Positions 9,832-19,457 of a stretch of 64,000 bases of DNA are shown in pieces. Within the stretch, counting starts at the first letter, position 1. The number at the start of each line of letters is the position of its first letter. The DNA is from Chloroflexota bacterium (lineage in GTDB: Bacteria; Chloroflexota; UBA6077; CF-72), in the NCBI GenBank assembly GCA_019247515.1, contig JAFAOS010000132.1:1-64000 (forward strand), read 5' to 3'. A program made the translations under genes and the position numbers. The notes beneath the pieces are model-generated. The model ran no database searches, was not told the DNA's origin, and saw nothing but the letters and a program-made list of their open reading frames with translations.

Positions 9832-10566
9832 ATGACCAGCAGTACCACCATCCCCGATCAGCAACTGGCGCGGCGCGTCGACGAATTCGACTGGGACGAG
9901 CACGCCGCGCAGCTTGACCGTCGCGGCTGGGCCACGTTGCCAGGTCTCCTGGACGCGGAGCACTGCCGCGCGCTCATTGCCTTGTACGACGACAACAGCC
10001 GGTTCCGAAGTCACGTCATCATGGCCCGACACGGCTTCGGACAGGGCGAATACAAGTATTTCAGTCACCCGCTGCCGGACGTCGTCTCGAGCCTGCGGAC
10101 CGCGCTGTACGCCAGGCTGGCTCCGCTGGCCAACGTCTGGAACGAGACGCTTGAGGTCGCGGTCCGGTTTCCACCAACACACGCCGAGTTCATGGCTCGC
10201 TGCCACGCGGCCGGGCAGACTCGTCCAACGCCACTGCTACTCCGCTACGTCTCGGGCGACTACAACTGCTTGCACCAGGACGTCTATGGCGAGCACCTCT
10301 TTCCGATGCAGGTCACCTTCTTGCTCTCGGAGCCGGAGCAGGATTTCCATGGTGGCGAGTTCGTGCTCGTGGAGCAACGCCCGCGGATGCAGTCGCGAGC
10401 CATGGTGGTGCCGCTTCGGCTCGGCGACGCCGTCATCTTCGCGGTAAATCAGCGGCCGGTCCACGGCTCGCGTGGCGCGTACCGTGTCACGCTGCGACAC
10501 GGCGTGAGCGAGGTGCGGCACGGGCAGCGTCATACGTTGGGGATCATTTTTCACGACGCCACCTGA
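9832..10566 (+). CDS. 2OG-Fe(II) oxygenase superfamily protein
   Basis: HQDVYGEHLFPMQVTFLLSEPEQDFHGGEFVLVEQRPR...HGSRGAYRVTLRHGVSEV contains the HxD...H iron-site pattern. Confidence 0.75.
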   Translation: MTSSTTIPDQQLARRVDEFDWDEHAAQLDRRGWATLPGLLDAEHCRALIALYDDNSRFRSHVIMARHGFGQGEYKYFSHPLPDVVSSLRTALYARLAPLANVWNETLEVAVRFPPTHAEFMARCHAAGQTRPTPLLLRYVSGDYNCLHQDVYGEHLFPMQVTFLLSEPEQDFHGGEFVLVEQRPRMQSRAMVVPLRLGDAVIFAVNQRPVHGSRGAYRVTLRHGVSEVRHGQRHTLGIIFHDAT

Positions 10567-10583
10567 GGCGATTGATTCAGCGG

Positions 10584-10616
10584 AGTGGCGGCCACAAACG
10601 TGAAGGCTTGCACTCA
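10584..10616 (+). repeat. Dispersed intergenic repeat, copy 4 (partial core)
   Basis: AGTGGCGGCCACAAACGTGAAGGCTTGCAC shares the TGGCGGCCACAAACGTGA core; lies between convergent genes. Confidence 0.55.
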
Positions 10617-11396
10617 CTAACTCGTCAAGCCAGCGTCGACCAGGTTCACGCTCCCCGTAATGTAACTGGCCTCATTGCTCAGCAACCACACCACCAGGTT
10701 GGCGACCTCGTCCGGCTGGCCGTAGCGGCGGAGCGGCACGCGAGAGACCATCGCTTGCCGCGCGGCGTCCGGATTACCAGGCGAGCGCGCCGCGTTGAGC
10801 GCCTGGATCATTCGCGTGTCGATGTACCCAGGTGCCACCGCATTCACACGCACCGCAAATCCGGCTGACTCCTGCGCCGCAGTCCGCGTGAGGCCAATCA
10901 CCGCGTGCTTCGAAGCAATGTACGGCGCAACCCCGGCGCCACCTCGCAGTCCGGCGATGGACGCCGTATTGACGATGGCGCCGCCGGTTCCCTGCCGGTG
11001 GAGGACGCGCAACACCTCGCGCAGGCCCAAAAAGACGCCGCGCACGTTCACGTTCATGACCCGGTCGAAGTCGGCGACCTCCGTGTCGACGATGTTGGCA
11101 ACGCGACCCTCGATTCCGGCGTTGTTGAAAAACAGATCGAGCTTGCCGAAGTGCTCGACGGTACGGCTCACGTACTCCTGCACGTCTCGCTCCTGAGCGA
11201 CGTCGGCCGTGATCGGCAGTGTCCGTTCCGACTCCGCTTCCAGATGTGCTCTCACCGCCTCCAGCTGGTCGGCGTTGATGTCCACGAGCGCGACCCTGGC
11301 GCCATCGCGCAGAAGTCGGCGAGCGACGGCGCTGCCGATCCCGCCGGCGGCGCCCGTGACAATCGCAACCTGGCCGTCAAACGAAGACTCAGTCAC
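10617..11396 (-). CDS. SDR family oxidoreductase (FabG-like)
   Basis: VAIVTGAAGGIGSAVARRL, NNAGIEG, YIASKHAVIGLTR; probable GTG start at 11396 (the longer ORF would overlap its upstream neighbour). Confidence 0.85.
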   Translation of the reverse strand: MTESSFDGQVAIVTGAAGGIGSAVARRLLRDGARVALVDINADQLEAVRAHLEAESERTLPITADVAQERDVQEYVSRTVEHFGKLDLFFNNAGIEGRVANIVDTEVADFDRVMNVNVRGVFLGLREVLRVLHRQGTGGAIVNTASIAGLRGGAGVAPYIASKHAVIGLTRTAAQESAGFAVRVNAVAPGYIDTRMIQALNAARSPGNPDAARQAMVSRVPLRRYGQPDEVANLVVWLLSNEASYITGSVNLVDAGLTS

Positions 11397-11448
11397 GCGA
11401 GCGCCCTCAGCTCGGAATCCATGAGCTCGTTTTCTTCCCTGGTGAGCA

Positions 11449-11901
11449 TCAGTGACGCACGGCCTCAATGTCGAAGGGGCGCGAGATGAAGCCCATCCCG
11501 TGCTCGGGCCAGTTGTACTCCTCGAGCGGCACGTCAGCGTAAATCTCGATCGTGTTGCCTTCGGGGTCTTTGACGTACAGGCTGTTGGTGACGGCGTGGT
11601 TCGTCCAGCCGGTGACCTCCACGCCCATGGCTTTCGCGCGATCGTAGAACTCGCGCACCGTCTGCACGCCGTCCGTGATCAGAGCCACGTGCACCAGTCC
11701 CACCTGATTGTCCTTCGGTGGCTCGGCGTCGTCGCCGGTCTTGAAGATCGCAATGTCGTGGTGATAGTCGTTGAATCGGAGAAACATGCCGCGATCGGAT
11801 GCGTTGCCAACCTTCATTCCGAGAAAGTCGCAATAAAACCGTCTGGCTTTGTCGAGATCGCGCACCTTCAGGACCACATGTCCGACGCGTCGTATGGGCA
11901 T
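11449..11901 (-). CDS. VOC (glyoxalase/dioxygenase) family protein
   Basis: RRVGHVVLKVRDLDKARRFYCDFLGMKV...YVKDPEGNTIEIYADVP. Confidence 0.85.
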   Translation of the reverse strand: MPIRRVGHVVLKVRDLDKARRFYCDFLGMKVGNASDRGMFLRFNDYHHDIAIFKTGDDAEPPKDNQVGLVHVALITDGVQTVREFYDRAKAMGVEVTGWTNHAVTNSLYVKDPEGNTIEIYADVPLEEYNWPEHGMGFISRPFDIEAVRH

Positions 11902-11926
11902 CCGAGAGATTCCTCCAACCCGAGAA

Positions 11927-12325
11927 TCAGGGTGTTGGGTCGATAACCGCGGTGATGTCGCACTGAATGAGGCTGTCGCCGCCGCCGGCGAGCGGCAGCG
12001 TGTGACGGGCTGGGCGAGACCCGGGTTCTGGAAACAGCTTCACCCATTCCGCGTTCAGCGCGTCGCGATTGCCGGGATCGCGTAGCCAGACCGTCATTTT
12101 GATGATGTCAGCCGGTGTCCCACCGGCAGCCTCAACGATCTCGCGTACGACGCGGAACATCTCCGCACACTGGCCCTCGATCGTTGGCGGCATGCGGCCC
12201 GAAACTCGATCGCGACCAGAAATCACGCTCGACATCACCAGGCCGCCGATTCGACTGGCAGCCGGGATCGGGTTGACGTGCCCGAAACTCTCGACGTTGA
12301 TGCTGCGGCGTTTGGCTGTCGTCAT
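11927..12325 (-). CDS. RidA (YjgF/YER057c/UK114) family protein
   Basis: VESFGHVNPIPAASRIGGLVMSSVISGRD...QCAEMFRVVREIVEAAGGTPADIIKMTVWLRD; start at 12325 overlaps the stop of the upstream RraA-like gene by 4 bp. Confidence 0.75.
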   Translation of the reverse strand: MTTAKRRSINVESFGHVNPIPAASRIGGLVMSSVISGRDRVSGRMPPTIEGQCAEMFRVVREIVEAAGGTPADIIKMTVWLRDPGNRDALNAEWVKLFPEPGSRPARHTLPLAGGGDSLIQCDITAVIDPTP

Positions 12326-13026
12326 TGGCGTGAGCGGTCGAACTCCGCGCGGAACTCGCTGTCCAGCGGGAAGGCGCGGCGAAGCGAATGACCCTCGCGA
12401 ATCTTTTGCAGGCTGAAGCTGTCCATGTCGTCCTGGGCGCGTGCCAGGTCCGCGACCTGTTGCTCCAGGTGGGCGGGTACGACGACCACCCCTTCTTCGT
12501 CGCCGACGAGAATGTCGCCCGGCATGACCAGCACGCCACCGCACGCAATTGGCAGATTGACGTCGATGCCAACGTGCCGGTTGCCGAACAGCGCGGCGTG
12601 CACTCCGCCGGCGAAGATCGGCAGATCCAGTTTGGAAAGTCCGGGTAGGTCGCGCACGCTACCATCGGTCACGATGGCGGCGCCGTCCAGGGCTTCGACG
12701 CGGCTCGCCAGTACGTCGCCGCACACCGCCGCGTCGCGCACGGCGCGCGCATCGATGACCAGCACCTCGCCGGCGCCGATTTCGTCGATGGCCAGCCGGT
12801 GCGCATTGGTCATTCGCCCGGCGCGTTGCGCTTCGACGACGTCGGGGCGTGTCGGCAGCGTTCGGAGCGTCCGCGCCCGACCGCAGAAGCGCGTTGCGGA
12901 CGTGACCGGGCGCACCTGCCCCGACATGAAGTGCCCGTGCAGTCCCAGGCGGGTTTCGAGGACGTAATCGATGGTCCCAGCCGTCAGGCCAGAAAGAAGG
13001 GTGTTGTCGCGTCGGTCGTCGGTCAT
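12322..13026 (-). CDS. RraA / HMG aldolase family protein
   Basis: LAIDEIGAGEVLVIDARAVRDAAVCGDVLASRVEALDGAAIVTDGSVRD...GDILVGDEEGVVVVPAH. Confidence 0.8.
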   Translation of the reverse strand: MTDDRRDNTLLSGLTAGTIDYVLETRLGLHGHFMSGQVRPVTSATRFCGRARTLRTLPTRPDVVEAQRAGRMTNAHRLAIDEIGAGEVLVIDARAVRDAAVCGDVLASRVEALDGAAIVTDGSVRDLPGLSKLDLPIFAGGVHAALFGNRHVGIDVNLPIACGGVLVMPGDILVGDEEGVVVVPAHLEQQVADLARAQDDMDSFSLQKIREGHSLRRAFPLDSEFRAEFDRSRQ

Positions 13027-13107
13027 GCTCGAGATGTCCCCAGCACCTGTGCTCCAACTGAACGTTTCCACGTCAGACTAACATGCGCGCGCCCGGTGCG
13101 GTTCATG

Positions 13108-13995
13108 TCAGGCAGCCTCCCCGGGTTGTGACTCCCGTTCGGCCTCGCGTCGAACTACCAGCACGGGGCATTTCGCCGATCGGACGACAGCGTCAGTCAC
13201 GCTCCCGAGAAATGCGCGCGCGGCGCCGGTGTGCGCGTGCGAGCTCATCACAATCAGATCGCACTCGTGCTCCGCGGCGTTGGTGACAATCGCCTCGGGC
13301 ACCGAATTCGCGATGAGCGCCTCAGCTCGAGCTGTCAGACCCCTTGCGCTCAATCTGCTGGCGATCGCATCGACGTGGGCCTGCGCCCCGGATTCGGCGT
13401 CTGCATCCCACGCCGGATCGACATCCATCGGTCCGTACATCAGCAGCGCGCTGCTCTGATACGCCGGAACTGGTTGGACCACCTGCAGCAATTGCAAACT
13501 GGCATTTGATTGGCGTGCCAGAGCTTGCGCGACGCCCAGCGCCAACGACCCGCCCGGCGAGCCGTCGACGGGAACCAGAATCGCGCGAATGTCACCGGAG
13601 GCCTGGTTGCGGTCGCCAGGTGGAAGCAGCAGCACCGGTGTTGAGCTCTGCTTGACAATCTTTTCCGCCACGCTGCCGAGCACCGCTCGAGTCAAACCCG
13701 AACGTCCGTGCGTTCTCATAACCACGAGGTCGGCCCCTCGCTGCTGAATCTCGGAGAGTATGACCTCCGCCGCATCACCTTCGCGAACCACCACCTCGAT
13801 CGCCAGGTCCGGAGCCGCGTACTCGTGCGCAACACCGTCGAGAAATGCCTGACCGTCGGCGACATCGCGTCCGTGGGATACGACGCGGAGCAGCGTGACT
13901 CTGGCACCGGAGCCGCGGGCTATGCGGTACGCGTGCGGCACGCCGACATTGGCTTCGCGACTGCCGTCAAGTGGGACGATCAGATGCCTGAACAT
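13108..13995 (-). CDS. Tandem universal stress protein (two UspA domains)
   Basis: MFRHLIVPLDGSREANVGVPHAYRIA...VMRTHGRSGLTRAVLGSVAEKIV...ILVPVDGSPGGSLAL...MSSHAHTGAARAFLGSVTDAVV. Confidence 0.9.
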   Translation of the reverse strand: MFRHLIVPLDGSREANVGVPHAYRIARGSGARVTLLRVVSHGRDVADGQAFLDGVAHEYAAPDLAIEVVVREGDAAEVILSEIQQRGADLVVMRTHGRSGLTRAVLGSVAEKIVKQSSTPVLLLPPGDRNQASGDIRAILVPVDGSPGGSLALGVAQALARQSNASLQLLQVVQPVPAYQSSALLMYGPMDVDPAWDADAESGAQAHVDAIASRLSARGLTARAEALIANSVPEAIVTNAAEHECDLIVMSSHAHTGAARAFLGSVTDAVVRSAKCPVLVVRREAERESQPGEAA

Positions 13996-14017
13996 GTGTC
14001 CTCCTCGGAACTGGATG

Positions 14018-16630
14018 TTACGCCAGGATCTCGATGTACCCCTCCGCTCCGTGCAGGCGGATCCGCTGCCCATCTCGGATCAATCGGGTGGCATGCTCTA
14101 CTCCCACGACGGCTGGCACGCCGTACTCCCGCGCGATCACCGCGCCATGCGTCATCAGGCCCCCGACCTCTGTCACAAGGCCTCCGATGGCGACGAACAG
14201 AGGCGTCCAGCTGGGGTCCGTGTAGGCCGTGACCAGGATGTCGCCCGGTTCGATGTCGGCCCGCGCCATGTCCAGGACGACGCGGGCCCGCGCCTCGACG
14301 GTCCCGCTGGACACCGGCAAGCCGACCAGCGCGCCGTCTGGCAAGTCGTCGCGTTGGTACGACCCCGCAATGACCTCGCCGTCGGATGTGAGCACCCGCG
14401 GAGGCGTGAGCGCCTGGTACGACCTGAACGCGTCCATGCGCTGGCGCACGAGCTGGTGGTCCACCTGCTGCGTCCGCACCACGTCGCGGAGCTCCTGGAA
14501 AGTGAGATAGAAGACGTCTTCCTTCTCACGGAGCACATGAGCCAGCACAAGGCGCTCAGCTTCTTCGAGCAGGGCCTGCTTGTAGACGAAATAGCGGCTG
14601 ATCATGCCGTACTTCGGATATTCGCGGTACCCGATGAAGGTTCGGACCCGGTCGATCATCCGCCTGGTCTCTTCGGCCTTCTGCTCTCCGTCCGGCAAGG
14701 CCCGCAAGCGCTCGAGCAACTCCTGCTCCTTCTTCCAGGCCGCCTGCCGGCCTTGCTCGAAGCGCCGCTTGCCGGCGCCCGGCTCGAAGTTCTGGATGTT
14801 GCCGAGCAGCATCGGCACGAGCGTGGTGGGGCGTTCGCTCCAACGCGGCTTCGTGATGTCGATTTCGCCGACACACCGCATGCCGTACTTGTCGAGCCAG
14901 GCCTGTAAGGCGTCTCGCGCTTCTCGGCCGCCCTCGACCCTGGCCAGCTCGTCCAGAAAGTCGTCGTCCTGGAGGTGCTCCAGTTGGAGTTGGAGTTGGA
15001 GAAAGGCCACTGCTTCGGGATGCGGGCGGATCACGTCCGCCACGTCCAGGAGCGCCAGTCCCATCTCCGACGTGACGTTGTGGGGGACGGACTGTGTGAG
15101 CGTGTCGGCCGCGTTCTTCTCGCCCAGCCACGCCTGCAGCTGCTCGTTGAGCCACCAGGTGGCCTGCATGCCGGCAACGATCACCTGCAGGCTTTGCGGA
15201 ACGAACAGAATCCGCTTCAGCTCCTGGATGTCCGCCAGGATGAAGTCGAGGAGCGGGGGTCCGGACTGCATGCGGATGTCGCGCTTCAGGGCGGCGATGG
15301 ACGCCTCGCTGCGCGCGATCAGCTCGGCAACGATCGCCGGATCCGTCTCGATTGAGGCTGGCGCCACGCCAGGTGGAGGCTCGCCGGGAGGCTGGTCGGG
15401 GAGCGAGCGGATGAAGTCGCCGCGCTCGAGGATGGTCTGCAGCGCGGCCCCGATCAGCGGATCGGATCGCCCGAGGCCCGCCACGAGGCCCGCGCGGCTC
15501 GCCGGCGAGGCCAGGGCCTGCGTGACGTCGACGAACAGCCTCCCGCCGGCCTCGTACATGGGCCGCGCGGCCGTCAGCTGCCACACGGAGATCCCCAGGG
15601 GCTTCATCGGGTCGGTCATCATCTGCTGATGACCGACCGAGACATGGACGTGGTTCTCTCGGTCGTCGACCGCCGGGATGGGAAATAAGGTTGTGATTGG
15701 TCGGCTCTGGACAATGAGAAAATCGTCGTCGACCAGGCACCATTCGATGTCCTGGGGGCGGCCGAAGTGCGCTTCGATCCGCCGGCCAAGCTGCGCGAGC
15801 CGAACGACCTGCGTATTCGTCAGCGCTGGCTGCCGCTGGCGTTCCGGCTCGATTGCCTCTTTTCGCGTCCCGTGCGCGCCCGAGGCCTGGATAGCAACCT
15901 GCTTGGCGCCAACCACCCTGGCGACGACCTCGCGCTCGTGCACCTTGTAGACGTCCGCGTTCACCAACCCGGCGACCAGTGCCTCGCCGAGGCCGAAGCT
16001 GGCTTCGACGGAGGCGACCTTCCGGTTGCCGGTGACGGGGTCCGCCGTGAAAAGGATGCCGGCCGCCTCCGGGAAAACCATCTGCTGCACGACTACTGCC
16101 ATGTGGACCTTGCGGTGGTCCAGCCCGTTGCGCAGGCGGTAGGTCACGGCCCGCTCGGTGAAGAGCGAGGCCCAACACCGGCTGACATGCCGGAGGACCG
16201 CCGCCGGGCCAACGATGTTCAGGTACGTATCATGCTGGCCCGCGAAGGAGGCCGTCGGCAAGTCCTCCGCCGTCGCGCTGGATCGGACCGCGCAGGCGGC
16301 GCGCTGGCCGAGTCGGGTCAGCGAGCCGGTGATCGCCGCGTCCAGATCGTCGGGTATGGCGATTGCTTCTACCATCCGGCGGATTTCCGCACTGAGCGCG
16401 CGGATCGCCTCCCAGTCGTTCGGCTTCAGGAGCGACAGCCGATCCAACCGCTGGTCGAGCGACGGAGCCTCCGCCATGATGCGTTGGAAGGCGTCGGTCG
16501 TGACGCAAAAGCCAACCGGTACACGGATGCCCTCGATCCGCGAAAGCTCGCCGAGTTGCGCCCCCTTTCCGCCAACGACGGCGACCTGGGTCTGATCGAT
16601 CTCCTGGAAATCCAATACGTAGCAGCCCAT
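14018..16630 (-). CDS. rph: Rifamycin-inactivating phosphotransferase-like PEP-utilizing enzyme
   Basis: 870 aa; N-terminal YVLDFQEIDQTQVAVVGGKGAQLGELSRIEGIRVPVGFCVTT (ATP-grasp), C-terminal swivelling His domain TEVGGLMTHGAVIAREYGVPAVVGVEHATRLIRDGQRIRLHGAEGYIEIL. Size and motifs match known Rph enzymes. Confidence 0.8.
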   Translation of the reverse strand: MGCYVLDFQEIDQTQVAVVGGKGAQLGELSRIEGIRVPVGFCVTTDAFQRIMAEAPSLDQRLDRLSLLKPNDWEAIRALSAEIRRMVEAIAIPDDLDAAITGSLTRLGQRAACAVRSSATAEDLPTASFAGQHDTYLNIVGPAAVLRHVSRCWASLFTERAVTYRLRNGLDHRKVHMAVVVQQMVFPEAAGILFTADPVTGNRKVASVEASFGLGEALVAGLVNADVYKVHEREVVARVVGAKQVAIQASGAHGTRKEAIEPERQRQPALTNTQVVRLAQLGRRIEAHFGRPQDIEWCLVDDDFLIVQSRPITTLFPIPAVDDRENHVHVSVGHQQMMTDPMKPLGISVWQLTAARPMYEAGGRLFVDVTQALASPASRAGLVAGLGRSDPLIGAALQTILERGDFIRSLPDQPPGEPPPGVAPASIETDPAIVAELIARSEASIAALKRDIRMQSGPPLLDFILADIQELKRILFVPQSLQVIVAGMQATWWLNEQLQAWLGEKNAADTLTQSVPHNVTSEMGLALLDVADVIRPHPEAVAFLQLQLQLEHLQDDDFLDELARVEGGREARDALQAWLDKYGMRCVGEIDITKPRWSERPTTLVPMLLGNIQNFEPGAGKRRFEQGRQAAWKKEQELLERLRALPDGEQKAEETRRMIDRVRTFIGYREYPKYGMISRYFVYKQALLEEAERLVLAHVLREKEDVFYLTFQELRDVVRTQQVDHQLVRQRMDAFRSYQALTPPRVLTSDGEVIAGSYQRDDLPDGALVGLPVSSGTVEARARVVLDMARADIEPGDILVTAYTDPSWTPLFVAIGGLVTEVGGLMTHGAVIAREYGVPAVVGVEHATRLIRDGQRIRLHGAEGYIEILA

Positions 16631-16692
16631 CCGCGCCCTCCGACTCGCCTACGCGTTCCCGCTGGTCACCGACACGTATCCACCATTTCGGC

Positions 16693-19233
16693 TCAGGTAG
16701 TGCCAGGTACCACCATCCGGCTGGCCCGCAGCGCGGCTTCCACGGCCTGGGCTTCGGACAGCGCCTCGCCCTCCACCCACGCACGCTTCGCATTCTCGGG
16801 CGAGACAGCCTGGCGTGCCGGCGCAAGCCAGGTCGCCAGCAGGGGCTGCTCGGCGGGTGGCAGTGGGCGACCGATCACCTTTCGCACCGCCGACGCGGCC
16901 CCCGCCAGCCGCAGGGCATATTCGGGCTGCGCGGTCGCCTCCAACCCCGCGACGCCCTCCAGTGCCAGGGCGGTACCCCAGCTGTTGCCAACCGCCCCGT
17001 GCACCTGGAGGCTCTGCCTGAAGCAGGCCGCGGCCGTCTCGACGTCGCGCATCGCCACGGCGATCTTGCCCAGGAGCGCTTGCGACCAGACCATCTCCCG
17101 CAGTGGTCCGACTGCCCGACGAATGGCCAGGGCTTCCTCGGCGAGCCGGCGAGCCGCGGCCCAGTTTCCGGCGTAGAGCTCCAGGCAGCCGAGATTGTTC
17201 AGCACCGCGGCGACCGCCAGCTGATTGCCGTTCGCCTGACGCCGCGCCAGCGCTTCCGCGTACAGCGGACGGGCGGCGTCGAAATCGCCGCGATCGCGGG
17301 CCACGCATGCCAGCGGCAGCAAGGCCATGGCGATGCCGGCCGAGTCGTCGCGGCTCCGAAACAATTGCACGCCTTCAATCAGCCATCCCTCGGCTTCGTC
17401 GAGCGCACTCTGTTGCCAATACGCGACGCCGAGGTTGGTCACCGCGTCGGCTGTGCCGGCCACGTCGCCGAGCTCGCGGAACAGCCGCATGGCCTCCTCG
17501 CTGTAGCGTGCCTGTCCACGGTAGTCGCCTTCACTGGAGGTGACCCGAGCCGCCGCCATGAGCGCCGCCGCGCGCACCGCGCCAGAGTGTCCGCCGCTCG
17601 CGCCCAGCAACCGCGTGAGCCGTCGCGCGTCGGTGAAGTAGCTGCGGCGTAGCCAGAACCATGTCGCCGCCGTCGCGAGGCGCAGCGCCAGGTCCAGTTC
17701 GCCCGCCGCCGTCAGCCAGTCGATCGCGGAATGCAGATTGGCGTGCTCGTGCTCGAAGCACTCCAACCAGGCGGCTTCGTCCTGTCCGGGTGGCTCGGGC
17801 GCCGCGCGTTCGGCCAACCGGAGGTAGAAATCCGCGTGACGCCGCCGCACGACTTCGGCTTCGCCACTTTCGGCCAGTTGCTCGCCGGCGTACTCGCGCA
17901 GCAGCTCGAGCATGCCAAAACGCGGCTCCTGGTCGACGGTCCGCGAGACGAGGCTACTGTCGATCAGCACCTCGAGCTGGTCGAGCAGGTCCTCGGTGGG
18001 CGCGTCATCCAGCACGCACACGGCTTCGAGGGCGTCGAGGGTGCAGCCGCCGGCGAAGGCCGCCATGCGGCGGAAGAGCGCCTGCTCCGCCGGCCCGAGG
18101 AGGTCGTAACTCCAGGCGAGTGTCTCGCGTAGCGTTTTCTGGCGCTGAGGGAGGTCGACCGCGCCACGCGTCAGCAGCGGCAGGCGCCGCTCGAGCCGTT
18201 GCAACAACGCCGCGGGTCGCAGCAACCCGGCTCGCGCGGCGGCCAGCTCGATGGCCAGCGGCATCCCGTCCAGCCGCCGACAGACGGCCGCCACGGTGCG
18301 CACATTGTTCGGCTCCAGTCCAAAGTTAGTGGCGATCGCCTGCGCGCGTGCAACGAACAGACGCACGGCCGGCGCGTCCGCCACACCTTCCAACGACTCG
18401 ACGTTGTCGGGCGGTGTGGGGAGCGGCCCGACCGGGTAACGGCGTTCAGGGCGCAGGCGGAGAGCCCTGCGACTGGTGGTCAGCATCGCGACAGCTGGGC
18501 AATGCTGGAGCAGCTCGGCCAGCAGTGGCGCGGCAGCGATGAGGTGCTCGAAATTGTCCAGCACCAGCAGCACCTGGCGCGAGCGGAGGTGCTCGAGCAG
18601 GAGCTCGCGCGCGGTGCGGCCGCCAAGCTCGCGCACGTCCAGCGCGCGGGCGATGGTCGCCGCGACGAGGCGCGCATCCGTCAGCGGCGCCAGGTCGACG
18701 AAGACGACTCCATCCTGGTAATCGGTGTTCAGTTGTGCGGCGACCGTGACAGCCAGGCGCGTCTTGCCGACCCCACCCGGGCCGAGCAGTGTCACCAGCC
18801 GCACTGTGGAAGTCGCGGGATCGAGCAGCGCGCGGACCTCGTCGACTTCAGTTTCTCGACCCACGAATGACGTCGGCCAGACCGGCAGCCGCAGCGGAGT
18901 GTCGGAGTGGAGCGTCGCGGATGTGGACGGCTGTTGGCCAATGGCCGGCTGTTCGCCAACGGCCGACGCACCTGCCGCTCCATTCGCCCCACTGCTCTCG
19001 AGCCAGGCGTCGCGTTCAGCCGCCTTCAGACCCAGCGCTTCGCCCAGGAGGACGAGTGTGTGGGCCCGCGGGCGCTGGCGCGTGCCGTGTTCCAGAGCCT
19101 TCAACGTGGCGACCCCCAGCCCCGCCCGCTCCGCCAGTGCCTCCTGGCTGAGCCCGGCTCGCATGCGCAGTGCGCGCAGTTGGGACCCGAACGATCCCGT
19201 CACGGGTGGTGCGGGGCTGAGTTGGTCGTGCAT
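16693..19233 (-). CDS. XRE-HTH + NB-ARC-like STAND ATPase + TPR transcriptional regulator
   Basis: FGSQLRALRMRAGLSQEALAERAGLGVATLKALE (HTH); VRLVTLLGPGGVGKTRLAV (Walker A); VLLVLDNFEHL (Walker B); C-terminal TPR-like repeats. Confidence 0.85.
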   Translation of the reverse strand: MHDQLSPAPPVTGSFGSQLRALRMRAGLSQEALAERAGLGVATLKALEHGTRQRPRAHTLVLLGEALGLKAAERDAWLESSGANGAAGASAVGEQPAIGQQPSTSATLHSDTPLRLPVWPTSFVGRETEVDEVRALLDPATSTVRLVTLLGPGGVGKTRLAVTVAAQLNTDYQDGVVFVDLAPLTDARLVAATIARALDVRELGGRTARELLLEHLRSRQVLLVLDNFEHLIAAAPLLAELLQHCPAVAMLTTSRRALRLRPERRYPVGPLPTPPDNVESLEGVADAPAVRLFVARAQAIATNFGLEPNNVRTVAAVCRRLDGMPLAIELAAARAGLLRPAALLQRLERRLPLLTRGAVDLPQRQKTLRETLAWSYDLLGPAEQALFRRMAAFAGGCTLDALEAVCVLDDAPTEDLLDQLEVLIDSSLVSRTVDQEPRFGMLELLREYAGEQLAESGEAEVVRRRHADFYLRLAERAAPEPPGQDEAAWLECFEHEHANLHSAIDWLTAAGELDLALRLATAATWFWLRRSYFTDARRLTRLLGASGGHSGAVRAAALMAAARVTSSEGDYRGQARYSEEAMRLFRELGDVAGTADAVTNLGVAYWQQSALDEAEGWLIEGVQLFRSRDDSAGIAMALLPLACVARDRGDFDAARPLYAEALARRQANGNQLAVAAVLNNLGCLELYAGNWAAARRLAEEALAIRRAVGPLREMVWSQALLGKIAVAMRDVETAAACFRQSLQVHGAVGNSWGTALALEGVAGLEATAQPEYALRLAGAASAVRKVIGRPLPPAEQPLLATWLAPARQAVSPENAKRAWVEGEALSEAQAVEAALRASRMVVPGTT

Positions 19234-19457
19234 TGGCGCGTGCTGTATTTTCGGGTGCCAGCGCCGAATGCCGCCTTCCGTCGACCACCTCCGGCGCCCG
19301 TCAGCTGCCACTGTACCAACGCTGGAGCTCGCTTGCGTCTGACTAGCGGTAATATGCGGCCGAGGAGGAAACGAGGGAAGACGGTAGCGTTCTCGATCGC
19401 GTGCCGATCATTTGGGGCCTGGCGATGGCGTGTGGTTCTCGAACAGAAGGAGGGTTT

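Noticed and set aside
16631-16700. Looked for a rifamycin-associated element upstream of the Rph-like gene
   Set aside because: No convincing long inverted repeat seen by eye; needs a motif search.
15767-17176. 469-aa plus-strand ORF across the Rph-like gene and the STAND regulator gene
   Set aside because: Antisense of two convincing genes; no domain signature.
16693-19233. STAND ATPase considered as an anti-phage (Avs-like) defence gene
   Set aside because: N-terminal XRE HTH and TPR repeats fit a transcriptional regulator; no nuclease, protease, TIR or membrane effector domain and no defence neighbours.
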